64,000 nt of DNA, taken from NCBI RefSeq assembly GCF_030406045.1, contig NZ_CP128988.1, forward strand, positions 655,438 to 719,437. The letters are read 5' to 3'. Below the pieces are notes generated by a model. It saw only the letters and a list, made by a program, of their open reading frames with translations, was not told where the DNA came from and ran no database searches. A program made the translations under genes and the position numbers. Below are positions 1 to 9,018 of this stretch, piece by piece; positions within the stretch are counted from its first letter, which is position 1, and every line of letters begins with the position of its first letter. The stretch is from Thiohalobacter sp. IOR34 (GTDB taxonomy: Bacteria > Pseudomonadota > Gammaproteobacteria > Thiohalobacterales > Thiohalobacteraceae).

Positions 1-169
1 TGCACCGTTGCCGCCCCTCGCCGGCTTCGCAGCCGACCCCTTCCCGATCGGCCAGGCAGAAGCGGCGCATCCGGCTGCAGCTGGCGCGGCGGCTGTTGAT
101 CGCTTTCTCGAAGATGCAGCGGTTGGCATTGACGGCCCGGTAGGCGGCGCGGTATTCGTCCTCGTCCAT
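1..169 (-). CDS. small cysteine-rich conserved hypothetical protein, N-terminal part
   Basis: The gene runs off the left edge, so only the first 56 codons are visible, from an ATG at 169. The translation begins MDEDEYRAAY and has cysteines at residues 18, 31, 38, 47 and 56 in an Arg-rich context, suggesting metal or Fe-S binding, or disulfides. From memory it resembles a small conserved protein of Chromatiales-type gammaproteobacteria with no assigned function. It is co-directional with the next three small genes and 13 bp from the nearest, so it is probably the last of a small operon. Confidence 0.6.
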   Translation of the reverse strand, partial: MDEDEYRAAYRAVNANRCIFEKAINSRRASCSRMRRFCLADREGVGCEAGEGRQRC

Positions 170-182
170 GGGCGCCGCGCGG

Positions 183-422
183 CTATTTCTCCCATTCCAT
201 GAGAATGGGTTTCTCGCGCTTCTCCATCAGCAGCTCCTCGGCGGCCAGCCGGCTGGCGGCGAAGACCACCTTGACGATGATCTCCGTGTCCCGGCCCAGC
301 TCGGCACGCTGGCCACGGGCGAAGTTGCGGGCCTCCTTGTAGCTCTCGAAGCTCTGCTGGAAGTCGAGGTTCTTGACCAGGCCAGTGGGGTCGCCGGTGA
401 TGTGGAAGACGTAGTACGGCAT
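183..422 (-). CDS. conserved hypothetical protein, 79 aa
   Basis: A 79-residue soluble protein starting MPYYVFHITG. It is rich in Lys, Arg and Glu, has a coiled-coil-like central helix (around residues 25-45) and no signal peptide or membrane segment. I recognise the N-terminus as a small protein conserved in many gammaproteobacteria but know no function. The start is the ATG at 422, with a GAGG about 12 nt upstream; a longer upstream reading frame has unlikely composition and was not used. It lies between the cysteine-rich gene downstream and the DUF3301 gene upstream. Confidence 0.7.
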   Translation of the reverse strand: MPYYVFHITGDPTGLVKNLDFQQSFESYKEARNFARGQRAELGRDTEIIVKVVFAASRLAAEELLMEKREKPILMEWEK

Positions 423-455
423 GACGGGTGATACCTCGTGCTGGGTCGATGGAGG

Positions 456-480
456 CCGCCGGCGGCTCTGCTGCCGGCGG
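456..480. terminator. GC-rich hairpin downstream of the DUF3301 gene
   Basis: CCGCCGGC and GCCGGCGG form a perfect 8-bp stem with a 9-nt loop. It lies between the DUF3301 stop and the next minus-strand start. There is no T-tract, so it could be an RNA stabiliser or weak pause rather than an intrinsic terminator. Confidence 0.3.
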
Positions 481-558
481 GAGTCGAATGGGCGAAGTGT
501 ACCTTCTGCCGTCGACTGCCGCATTATTCCGCTCGGTGGCGGGGGTTTGCGGGTGTGT

Positions 559-870
559 TCAACCGGCCTCCTCGGCCGCCAGGCCGACCGCCTCCAGGCG
601 GCGGCCGAGCAGTACCACGAACCCCTGCCGGCGGCTGGCGCCGTCGCTGCTGTAGTCGAAACGGAAGCTGCGCTGCAGGGTGACGCGCCCGGCCGGGTTG
701 CGCCGCAGCCGCAGGGCGCTGAGGCTGACGGTGCCGTCCAGCAACTGGACGCCGCTGCGCTCACAGGTGTCGCGGGCCAGGGCCACGGCACGGTCGCGGG
801 CTGCCAGGCCGTCGAGCCAGAACCAGCCGCCGGCGGCGAGCAGCAGGAGCAGCCACAGGGTGTTGTCCAT
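559..870 (-). CDS. DUF3301 family membrane-anchored protein
   Basis: A 103-aa protein with an N-terminal hydrophobic segment (residues 4-19, LWLLLLLAAGGWFWLD). A cytoplasmic or periplasmic Arg-rich domain follows, with the DUF3301 signature of a CERSGVQLLDGTV-like helix, an RLRRNPAGRV strand and a C-terminal GRRLEAV. Function is unknown; the family is widespread in Gamma- and Betaproteobacteria. It is 5 bp from the upstream DUF465 gene, so the two are probably cotranscribed. Confidence 0.8.
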   Translation of the reverse strand: MDNTLWLLLLLAAGGWFWLDGLAARDRAVALARDTCERSGVQLLDGTVSLSALRLRRNPAGRVTLQRSFRFDYSSDGASRRQGFVVLLGRRLEAVGLAAEEAG

Positions 871-875
871 CGGGA

Positions 876-1082
876 TCAGGCGTCGAGGTCGGGGATGAGG
901 CGGCTTTCCAGGCGGCTGATCATGTCCTTGAGCAGCAGCTTGCGTTTCTTCATGCGGTTCAGCGCCAGTTGGTCCATCTGTGGGTCGAGAGCCAGACGGG
1001 TGATGGCCTGGTCGAGATCCTGATGCTCGAGCCTGAGCTGTTCCAGGCGCTGCCGGATCGCGGTGGCTTCGCTATCTTGCAT
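876..1082 (-). CDS. DUF465 (YdcH-like) protein
   Basis: A 68-aa, almost entirely helical protein. LEQLRLEHQDLDQAI is followed by a basic NRMKKRKLLLKDMI stretch, the typical DUF465/YdcH pattern of two short amphipathic helices forming a small coiled coil. It is the first gene of the small minus-strand cluster. Its start is only 15 bp from the inserted repeat element at 1097, so that insertion sits directly in its promoter or leader region. Function unknown. Confidence 0.85.
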   Translation of the reverse strand: MQDSEATAIRQRLEQLRLEHQDLDQAITRLALDPQMDQLALNRMKKRKLLLKDMISRLESRLIPDLDA

Positions 1083-1096
1083 GACGGTTTCCGCTG

Positions 1097-1349
1097 CTAG
1101 CCCGCATATTGCACGAAGGCGGCCTTGAATGCGTAATTTTTCCGGTATTCATCAAGGCAGTGATCACCTATGCGAGCATTTGTGCCCTGTTACGGTTTGT
1201 GCCTGTTCGAGTTCAGACCAAATCTGGCGTCGCATTTTGCCCGATCGCCCTTGAACCATAGCTACGGCTATGCTTCGGCGGGCGATCGAACAAACTGCTT
1301 GGCCAGATTCGCCCTGAAACTCGAATCCTTCGCGCAATATGCGGGCTAG
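1097..1349. mobile_element. MITE-like hairpin element, complete single copy with CTAG target duplication
   Basis: A 245-bp element flanked by direct CTAG on both sides (1097-1100 and 1346-1349). Terminal inverted repeats are CCCGCATATTGCACGAAGG on the left and its complement on the right, with one mismatch. The interior is a long imperfect palindrome centred on CATAGC-TACG-GCTATG. AAATCTGGC pairs with GCCAGATTT, and the GATCGCCC and GGGCGATC arms pair further in. A separate left-hand stem, GCCTTGA...TCAAGGC, breaks the symmetry. No transposase is encoded. It fills most of the divergent gap between the DUF465 gene and ygiQ; the rest of this gap (1350-1504) shows nothing I can name. Confidence 0.8.
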
Positions 1350-1504
1350 GGGTCGGCTCCCGGCCGAATCGGCGGCTCGGCTCCTGGGATACGGCGGGCC
1401 GGCGGGCGGGGATGCCATGGGGTGCTATAATGCCTCGGCGGGTCCCGTCTGCGGCTTCGCACCCATTCTCCACGGCTGATCCCCCAATCTCAAGCATCAC
1501 CACC

Positions 1505-3631
<2,127 letters not shown>

Positions 3632-3638
3632 CCCCCGG

Positions 3639-4290
3639 ATCGCGGCCTGGAGGCCGCTCCTACAACAAAACGTACCGCGATGTCCCGTAGGAGCGGCGTC
3701 CACGCCGCGATTGGGCCGGGGGACGAGGAGCTGGCAGGTGCTGTCCGCTCGCGATCGCGGCCTGGAGGCCGCTCTTGCAACAAAACGTACCGCCATGTCC
3801 CGTAGGAGCGGCGTCCACGCCGCGATTGGCCTGGGGGAGAGGGGGCTGGCGGGTGGTGTCCGCTCTCGATCGCGGCCTGGAGGCCGCTCCTACAACAAAA
3901 CGTATCGCCATGTCCCGTAGGAGCGGCGTCCACGCCGCGATTGGGCCGGGGGACGAGGAGCTGGCGGGTGGTGCCCGCTCGCGATCGCGGCCTGGAGGCC
4001 GCTCCTGCAACAAAACGTACCGCGATGTCCCGTAGGAGCGGCGTCCACGCCGCGATTGGCCTGGGGGAGAGGGGGCTGGCAGGTGGTGTCCGCTCTCGAT
4101 CGCGGCCTGGAGGCCGCTCCTGCAACAAAACGTACCGCCATGTCCCGTAGGAGCGGCGTCCACGCCGCGATTGGCCTGGGGGAGAGGGGACTGGCGGGTG
4201 GTGCCCGCTCGCGATCGCGGCCTGGAGGCCGCTCCTGCAACAAAATGTCCCACCATGTCCCGTAGGAGCGGCGTCTACGCCGCAATTGGC
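3639..4290. repeat. tandem array of six 115-bp units built from GTAG-type palindromes
   Basis: Units start at 3639, 3754, 3869, 3984, 4099 and 4214, exactly 115 bp apart. Each contains a reverse palindrome (ATCGCGGCCTGGAGGCCGCT then CCTAC), 23 nt around AACAAAACGTACC, and a forward palindrome (GTAGGAGCGGCGTCCACGCC then GCGAT). About 40 nt of G-rich linker follows. Linkers come in two kinds, arranged A-B-A-B-B, with the sixth diverging. The layout fits REP/BIME elements of the GTAG class. No REP-associated transposase is present in the window. The array fills the convergent gap between ygiQ and the DUF2934 gene. Confidence 0.92.
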
Positions 4291-4334
4291 CCGAGGTGGC
4301 GGGGCGGGCTGGATCCAGCAGTTCCTGGGACGGT

Positions 4335-4610
4335 CTACTGGGCAGTGCCTGCCGCCCGCCCGGCGAGACCGGCGTCGACCTCCTTTTCCGCTGCCAGCCA
4401 GTCCTCCACCGGATCGCCCGCAAAGCCCTGGCGTTCGGCCCTCAGGTAGGCGACCTCGGCGATCATCTGGTAGCGCTGTTCGGGGGTGATCTCCGGCGTC
4501 TTGGCGGCCGTCTTCCTGCGTCGTGTGGTCTTGGTGCTGGCCGCCTTGCTGCTCTTGGCCGCTGTCTTGGCGGGGGACTTACGGCGGGGCTGCTTGCTTG
4601 TCGTGGTCAT
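4335..4610 (-). CDS. DUF2934 protein with histone-H1-like basic N-terminus
   Basis: A 91-aa protein in two parts. Residues 1-40 are a disordered Lys/Ala/Thr/Ser-rich tail (PRRKSPAKTAAK, like histone H1 or AlgP), likely to bind nucleic acid. Residues 43-80 form the DUF2934 motif RYQMIAEVAYLRAERQGF...DPVEDWLAAE. No signal peptide. Function unknown; the basic tail suggests a nucleoid-associated or stress role, which is inference. It stands alone, with about 220 bp to the next gene downstream of it on the map. Confidence 0.8.
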   Translation of the reverse strand: MTTTSKQPRRKSPAKTAAKSSKAASTKTTRRRKTAAKTPEITPEQRYQMIAEVAYLRAERQGFAGDPVEDWLAAEKEVDAGLAGRAAGTAQ

Positions 4611-4816
4611 GGTGACGTCCTGCTGAGGCTTTCCACAAGGTGATGGCCCGTTGCCGGGTTCCGAAAGGCGGGTCCGCCGGCATTCCTGCGCGAACCTCGC
4701 CCGAAGTGTAGACCAAGGGAAAGAGGCTGCAAGCCGCCGTCACCTGCAGCTGACATGCATCAGGCCGGATGGCCGGCTATGCAACTCCCGACCGGCCAGG
4801 TAGTCGAAGGTTTCTT

Positions 4817-4835
4817 GCCTAGCAGGCTGCTAGGC
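4817..4835. terminator. perfect hairpin overlapping the stop of the ParS/MbcA-like gene
   Basis: GCCTAGCA and TGCTAGGC form a perfect 8-bp stem with a 3-nt loop. It overlaps the stop codon of the minus-strand gene that ends at 4830. There is no U-tract downstream on that strand, so intrinsic termination is only possible, not certain. Confidence 0.35.
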
Positions 4836-5231
4836 GGAGGAACCGCTCATGTCCCAGGCATAGGTGCAGTCGAGGTGGGTGCGGACCCGGATCATGCCGC
4901 TCATGCCGTCCTCGATCATGCAGCTGGCGGGACTGCGGCGCAGGTGCTTGTTGCGCTTGCGCATCCAGACCTGGCCCATGCGCGGATTGTGGGGGAAGGT
5001 GGTGCGCAGGGCGTCGGCGATGCCGAGCAGTTGCTCGATGCGCTGCATGATCCGCTCGTCCTCCGGCAGCGGCTCGTTCATGCTGCGGTAGCGGTTGATC
5101 TTGCGCGGCGGCGTGCCATCCGGCAGGGCCAGCAGCCGGACCTGGGCCGGGTTGTCGAAGCCCCAGCTGTCCAGCAGGTTGATGATCGAGCGGGTCAGGA
5201 TGATGCGCTCTTCAAGGGTCAGGTTCTGCAT
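4830..5231 (-). CDS. Xre/MbcA/ParS toxin-binding-domain (DUF2384-like) protein
   Basis: A 133-aa soluble protein. The central part has the DUF2384-like pattern RIEQLLGIADALRTTFPHNPRMGQVWMRKRNKHL, then a C-terminal region with MIEDGMSGMIRVRTHLDCTYAWD. The N-terminus (ERIILTRSIINLLDSWGF) is helical and could be the reduced DNA-binding part. In type II RES/Xre modules such proteins are antitoxins, but no RES toxin is adjacent. The upstream neighbour (9 bp away) is a conserved 99-aa protein. A housekeeping regulator role is as likely as an antitoxin role. Confidence 0.65.
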   Translation of the reverse strand: MQNLTLEERIILTRSIINLLDSWGFDNPAQVRLLALPDGTPPRKINRYRSMNEPLPEDERIMQRIEQLLGIADALRTTFPHNPRMGQVWMRKRNKHLRRSPASCMIEDGMSGMIRVRTHLDCTYAWDMSGSSA

Positions 5232-5240
5232 GCTGTACTC

Positions 5241-5540
5241 CTAGTCGGTCTCGGCGTCCTTCCTGGCGCGCATCGCGGCCAGGTCGATGGGCACGGCCAC
5301 TTCTTTCCTGGGTTCGTCGATGAAGCGGGGGCGCATGTCCATCGGCCGGCCATGTTCCTCGGCCAGTTCCCGTTCGCGGGCCGAAATCAGGCTCAGGCAG
5401 TCGCGGATGCCGAGGATGGTCTGCTCGGACAGGGGGTGCCGGAAGCCGGGTTTGGCATGGGTGTCCCGGGCGACGTCGGTCAGGACCTTCTTCATCATGC
5501 GCAGGATGCGCTCTTCCTTCGTCAGTTCATTGTCTGTCAT
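5241..5540 (-). CDS. conserved hypothetical protein, 99 aa
   Basis: A 99-residue soluble, charged protein: MTDNELTKEERILRMMKKVLTDV, then HPLSEQTILGIRDCLSLISARERELAEE and an acidic/basic tail. It is conserved in many gammaproteobacteria, as I recall without an assigned function. It starts at the ATG at 5540. It lies 9 bp upstream of the ParS/MbcA-like gene on the same strand, so the two probably form one transcript and may interact. It has no RES toxin motifs. Confidence 0.65.
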   Translation of the reverse strand: MTDNELTKEERILRMMKKVLTDVARDTHAKPGFRHPLSEQTILGIRDCLSLISARERELAEEHGRPMDMRPRFIDEPRKEVAVPIDLAAMRARKDAETD

Positions 5541-5629
5541 CGGTGATCCGCCTGGGGCACGTACTTGATTAAAACGGTAGGTTATTATGCCACAGATCCC
5601 GGCGGGGCGCATCCGCCGGCCCGTAGCGG

Positions 5630-6202
5630 CTATTCGCGCAGATAGAAATACTGCCAGTCGCTCCCGCCGAGCGCGGCCAGCGCCTCCAGCAGTGTCGTCT
5701 GCGGCACCACCTCTGCCGGGTGTATCCCCCAGATATCCAGGAAGAAGACCGCCCGGCCGCCGCCCTGGCGCCAGAGCCAGTCGCCGGGTCCCCAGTGAGC
5801 CTGGCAGCGCGGGCAGGGCAGGGGCGCCTCCTGGCCGGCGCGAATCCGGGCCAGGGGTGCCGCGGCGCGGCAGGCCGGGCAGCGGGGACGGGCGTTGGCA
5901 TCGCAACGCAGGGTCGGTGGCCCGATCCGCGGTTGCAGATGGATGTGGCAGAAGCGACCCAGCCGAGCGGCCTCCTCACGCGCCGCCGGCTCGTCTGGTG
6001 GGTCCAGTTCCAGATAGGGTGAGCAACCGAGGAAGCTGAAGTGGCCGAGGAAGCCGTCGCCGGTCCGGTGGTGGCGACGGCCGTCGAGTTCGAAGGGGGC
6101 GCCGAGCACGCCCAGCTCTTCCAGACAGTGTTGCACGGTTGCCGGGAAGTCCGCCGCCAGCTCGGTGGCGACCGGGTGCAGGATCAGTTTGTGTGCGGCC
6201 AT
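5630..6202 (-). CDS. conserved hypothetical protein with a zinc-ribbon-like CPxC pair
   Basis: A 190-aa soluble protein. The N-terminal half is HKLILHPVATELAADFPATVQHCLEELG, then HRTGDGFLGHFSFLGCSPYLELDPP. A zinc-ribbon-like element RCPACRAAAP...PCPRCQAHW follows near residues 107-140, and the C-terminal strand region VFFLDIWGIHPAEVVP closes it. This combination is a conserved hypothetical family; metal binding is inferred only from the two CPxC pairs. It is co-directional with the DnaJ-related gene upstream, 36 bp away. Confidence 0.65.
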   Translation of the reverse strand: MAAHKLILHPVATELAADFPATVQHCLEELGVLGAPFELDGRRHHRTGDGFLGHFSFLGCSPYLELDPPDEPAAREEAARLGRFCHIHLQPRIGPPTLRCDANARPRCPACRAAAPLARIRAGQEAPLPCPRCQAHWGPGDWLWRQGGGRAVFFLDIWGIHPAEVVPQTTLLEALAALGGSDWQYFYLRE

Positions 6203-6238
6203 GAACGCTCGTCCTGGAGGGGATGGAGGCGGATTCTA

Positions 6239-6823
6239 TCAGCCCCGCCCCAGCAGGGTCGCCAGCGCCGCGTTGATCTCCTGCAACCGGGCCGCGTCAC
6301 CGCCACGGTCCGGGTGATGCTGCATGGCCAGCCGCCGGTAGCGCTGGCGGATGGCCGCCTCGTCGGCCCCCGCTTCGAGACCGAGCACGGCCAGCGCCTC
6401 GGCCCGGGCGTCCTGGCGCAGGTAGCGCCGCCAGAAGCCGTCCAGCAGCCGGTTCACCTCCTCGCGGCCGGTGTCGAGATTGGCCAGGTCGAGATAGTAG
6501 TCGCGCAGGGGATCTGGGCTGCCGAGCGCCTGCGAGGCGTCGCCTGTGGTCGACGGCAGCAGGCGGATGCACAGGGCACCGATCTCCAGCCGGCCCTCAC
6601 CCATCCGCGACAGCCGCTGGTCGATCCGGTACAGGCAGTGGAAGAGCAGGAAATGGGTCTGGAACAGGCTCAGCTCGTCATCCAGCCGCTCGGGCACCAG
6701 CCCGGCATCGCTCTCGCGCAGCGCCTGCAACAGGGCATACTCGCCGAGTCCCTGGGGATGGGCGCGCAGCCGTGCCTCGATGGCCTGTTCCAGGCGGGCC
6801 CGTGCCCTGTCGCTCGTGGTCAT
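6239..6823 (-). CDS. DnaJ-related protein with C-terminal J domain
   Basis: A 194-aa protein. Residues 1-115 match the DNAJ-related N-terminal domain (QGLGEYALLQALRESDAG, FQTHFLLFHCLYRIDQRL). The C-terminal 60 residues are a J domain, LEAGADEAAIRQRYRRLAMQHHPDRGGD, with an intact HPD motif, so it should stimulate a DnaK-type ATPase. I chose the ATG at 6823; an ATG nine codons further upstream is in frame, but its start lies inside the adjacent repeat element. The promoter region has been replaced by the tandem MITE-like elements. Confidence 0.82.
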   Translation of the reverse strand: MTTSDRARARLEQAIEARLRAHPQGLGEYALLQALRESDAGLVPERLDDELSLFQTHFLLFHCLYRIDQRLSRMGEGRLEIGALCIRLLPSTTGDASQALGSPDPLRDYYLDLANLDTGREEVNRLLDGFWRRYLRQDARAEALAVLGLEAGADEAAIRQRYRRLAMQHHPDRGGDAARLQEINAALATLLGRG

Positions 6824-6836
6824 GGCGCCATGCCAG

Positions 6837-7578
6837 CCCGCATCTTGCACGAAGGCGGCCTTGAAAGCGTAATTTTTCCGGTATTTATCAAGGCAGGATC
6901 ACCTATGCGAGCAATTGTGCCCTGTTACAGTTTGTGCCTATTCGAGTTCAGACCAAATCTGGCGTCGCATTTTGCCCGATCCCCCTTGAACCATAGCTAC
7001 GGCTATGCTTCGGCGGGCGATCGAACAAACTGCTTGGCCAGATTTGCCCTGAAACTCGAATCCTTCGTGCAATATGCGGGCTAGCTGCATCTTGCACGAA
7101 GGCGGCCTTGAAAGCGTAATTTTTCCGGTATTTATCAAGGCAGGATCACCTATGCGAGCAATTGTGCCCTGTTACAGTTTGTGCCTATTCGAGTTCAGAC
7201 CAAATCTGGCGTCGCATTTTGCCCGATCCCCCTTGAACCATAGCTACGGCTATGCTTCGGCGGGCGATCGAACAAACTGCTTGGCCAGATTTGCCCTGAA
7301 ACTCGAATCCTTCGTGCAATATGCGGGCTAGCTGCATCTTGCACGAAGGCGGCCTTGAAAGCGTAATTTTTCCGGTATTTATCAAGGCAGGATCACCTAT
7401 GCGAGCAATTGTGCCCTGTTACAGTTTGTGCCTATTCGAGTTCAGACCAAATCTGGCGGCGCATTTTGCCCGATCCCCCTTGAACCATAGCTACGGCTAT
7501 GCTTCGGCGGGCGATCGAACAAACTGCTTGGCCAGATTTGCCCTGAAACTCGAATCCTTCGTGCAATATATGGGCTAG
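6837..7578. mobile_element. three tandem copies of the MITE-like hairpin element
   Basis: Copies span 6837-7080, 7085-7327 and 7332-7574, with period 247. Each is followed by CTAG (7081, 7328, 7575); the base before the first copy is CCAG rather than CTAG. The copies are almost identical and share a GCATCTTGCAC left end, where the single copies have GCATATTGCAC. The last copy ends with a changed AATATATGGG. The shared variant shows local duplication rather than three separate insertions. The array lies in the divergent gap between the DnaJ-related and HhH genes. Confidence 0.85.
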
Positions 7579-7640
7579 CAGTCTGCCGGAGCCAGGACGA
7601 ATCCACGGGGCTCTCTCCACCTGGCAGTCTGTCGGACTCG
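7578..7640. repeat. short imperfect direct repeat next to the tandem elements
   Basis: GCAGTCTGCCGGAGCCAGGA (7578) recurs 46 bp on as GCAGTCTGTCGGACTCGGGA (7624). The remainder up to the HhH start at 7786 shows nothing else I can name. It may be the remnant of another mobile sequence. Confidence 0.35.
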
Positions 7641-7785
7641 GGACTGATCGACTGCGCCGGCGGGCCGCCGCTTGTGGCGGGTCCGTTGCGAAGCCGGCGT
7701 TTTGCGGCCGCCTTCACGGTTCGCCGCTGGCGATTCGGCGAGTATGGCCGATATCCCCTGTAGGCAGACAGCTGGAGATCCCGCC

Positions 7786-8328
7786 ATGTTGCCCGAGACC
7801 TATGCCCTGTATGAAGAGCCGACGCTCTTCGACCGGCTGGTTGCAAAATGCCGCCGCTGGCTGCTGGACCGGCTGCCGGCCGACACCGAGCTGCGCTGGG
7901 CGCTGCTGCTGGCGGCCTTCGGCATGCTGCTCGGGGTCTGCGGGGTGCTGGGCCTGATCCGGCTGGCGGTCGCCGACCTGCCCTGGAACCAGGAACTGGC
8001 GCAGCTGCTCGCCGCCACCCTGCTGCTGGCCGGTGGCCATCACCTGCTGGGTGCGGCCGAGACCGCGGCACGGCAGCGGGCGCGGCCCGCCCCGGTCCCG
8101 CAGCGCCTGCGCGCCGTGCCGCCGCCAGCGGCCGAGGCCGCGGCGGAATGCCGTGCCTTCTTCGCCCTGCTGCGCGAGGCCGGCATCAATGTGCGTATCG
8201 CCCGAGCCCTGTTCGATGCCGGCGTGCGGCGGCCGCAGCAGGTGCGCGCGCTGGACGACGCGGCCCTGCTGGCGATCCGCGGTGTCGGCCCGGCGACCCT
8301 GCGCAAGCTGCGCCAGCAGTTCAGCTAG
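7786..8328 (+). CDS. membrane protein with C-terminal helix-hairpin-helix motif
   Basis: A 180-aa protein. Two hydrophobic segments (about residues 39-64, WALLLAAFGMLLGVCGVLGL; and about 72-90, LAQLLAATLLLAGGHHLL) are followed by an Ala/Pro/Arg-rich linker. A C-terminal helix-hairpin-helix unit (ALLAIRGVGPATLRKLRQQF) ends the protein. HhH motifs bind DNA non-specifically, so a membrane-tethered DNA-binding protein is plausible; the family is unknown to me. The ATG at 7786 follows GCTGGAGAT, a good ribosome site. The stop TAG is part of a CTAG that begins a relic of the MITE-like element. Confidence 0.65.
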   Translation: MLPETYALYEEPTLFDRLVAKCRRWLLDRLPADTELRWALLLAAFGMLLGVCGVLGLIRLAVADLPWNQELAQLLAATLLLAGGHHLLGAAETAARQRARPAPVPQRLRAVPPPAAEAAAECRAFFALLREAGINVRIARALFDAGVRRPQQVRALDDAALLAIRGVGPATLRKLRQQFS

Positions 8329-8360
8329 CCCGCATATTACAGGTTGCGCCTATTCGATTG
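8325..8360. mobile_element. relic of the MITE-like element
   Basis: CTAG then CCCGCATATT matches the left end of the element. It is followed directly by GTTGCGCCTATTCGA, which resembles an internal part of the element (GTTTGTGCCTATTCGAG) about 90 bp further in. The rest is missing. The CTAG also provides the stop codon of the HhH gene. Confidence 0.6.
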
Positions 8361-8369
8361 ACTCCGGGC

Positions 8370-8442
8370 ATCGCGGCCTGGAGGCCGCTCCTACGGGGCG
8401 TGGCGGCACAATATGTTGTAGGAGCGGCCTCCAGGCCGCGAT
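8370..8442. repeat. GTAG-type palindrome pair
   Basis: A reverse copy (8370-8394) and a forward copy (8418-8442) face outward with a 23-nt spacer containing GTGGCGGCACAATATG. It lies between the convergent HhH and cupin genes. The architecture is the same as one unit of the arrays at 3.6 and 36.7 kb. Confidence 0.85.
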
Positions 8443-8456
8443 TGGTGTGGTCCTGG

Positions 8457-8595
8457 CAGGCTGTTGAAAAACCCTCTGACGGCAGGATACGACGTTGAAA
8501 AATGGCTCAAAATGCTCATTCACGGCCATGTTAACTGCGCTTTTTCGCCATTTTTGCCTTGTCTCGCACTCGCCAGAGACTTTTGCAACAGCCTG
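8457..8595. mobile_element. 139-bp MITE-like element with CAGGCTGTTG ends
   Basis: Ends are CAGGCTGTTGAAAAAC on the left and TTTTGCAACAGCCTG on the right, an inverted repeat with ten perfect outer base pairs. The AT-rich interior contains AAAAATGGC and GCCATTTTT, themselves inverted. No coding capacity. Ends of this type occur on several IS families in proteobacteria, so it is probably a non-autonomous derivative. A target duplication is not clear. Confidence 0.6.
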
Positions 8596-8605
8596 GCTCG
8601 ATTCT

Positions 8606-8977
8606 TCAGTCCTCTGCCAGGGCCTCGTAGCAGTCCGGGGTGAAGCGCGGGGTGCAGAGGGCGTAGAAGATCAGTGCCCGGGGGCCGGGGTTGTGGATCC
8701 GCTGCCGCACGCCCGCCGGGATCACCACCAGATCGCCGGGACCGACCGCCGTGGGTGGTGATTCGCCGACCTCCACCACGCCCTGGCCGGCGACGATCAG
8801 ATAGCGCTCCGCCACGCCCCGCAGCCGGTGCCAGCGGGTGGTGACGCCGGCCTCCACCCGGGCGCGAGCGACGGACAGCGCCGGATCCCCCGGGTCGTTC
8901 CAGGTCTCGATGATGAAGCAGTCTTCCTCGGTGGCGAATTCGCTCTGTGGCCGGTGGCGGGCGATGGTGGCATCCAT
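8606..8977 (-). CDS. cupin-domain protein
   Basis: A 123-aa single-domain cupin. ARVEAGVTTRWHRLRGVAERYLIVAGQGVVEVG provides cupin motif 1, and VGPGDLVVIPAGVRQRIHNPG motif 2, with His in both as possible metal ligands. Small cupins of this type include sugar isomerases, dioxygenase-like proteins and ligand-binding regulators; the substrate cannot be told here. The start is the second of two close ATGs (8977). It is divergent from the metallo-hydrolase gene, with 41 bp between starts. Confidence 0.8.
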   Translation of the reverse strand: MDATIARHRPQSEFATEEDCFIIETWNDPGDPALSVARARVEAGVTTRWHRLRGVAERYLIVAGQGVVEVGESPPTAVGPGDLVVIPAGVRQRIHNPGPRALIFYALCTPRFTPDCYEALAED

Positions 8978-9018
8978 GGCGGGGTGTCCTCGCGGCTGGG
9001 AGGCACTATGATAGGGGC

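Noticed and set aside
183-791. A 202-aa version of the small protein at 183
   Set aside because: The first 120 residues are Ser/Ala/Pro/Arg-rich and overlap the DUF3301 gene; the conserved part starts at the ATG at 422.
3660-4256. Several overlapping reading frames through the 115-bp array
   Set aside because: The unit is not a multiple of three, so each frame just reads repeats in turn; no start context or conservation.
7074-7578. 85-aa reading frames inside the tandem hairpin elements
   Set aside because: They follow the hairpin and shift frame between copies; the reverse strand is equally open, so they are structural by-products.
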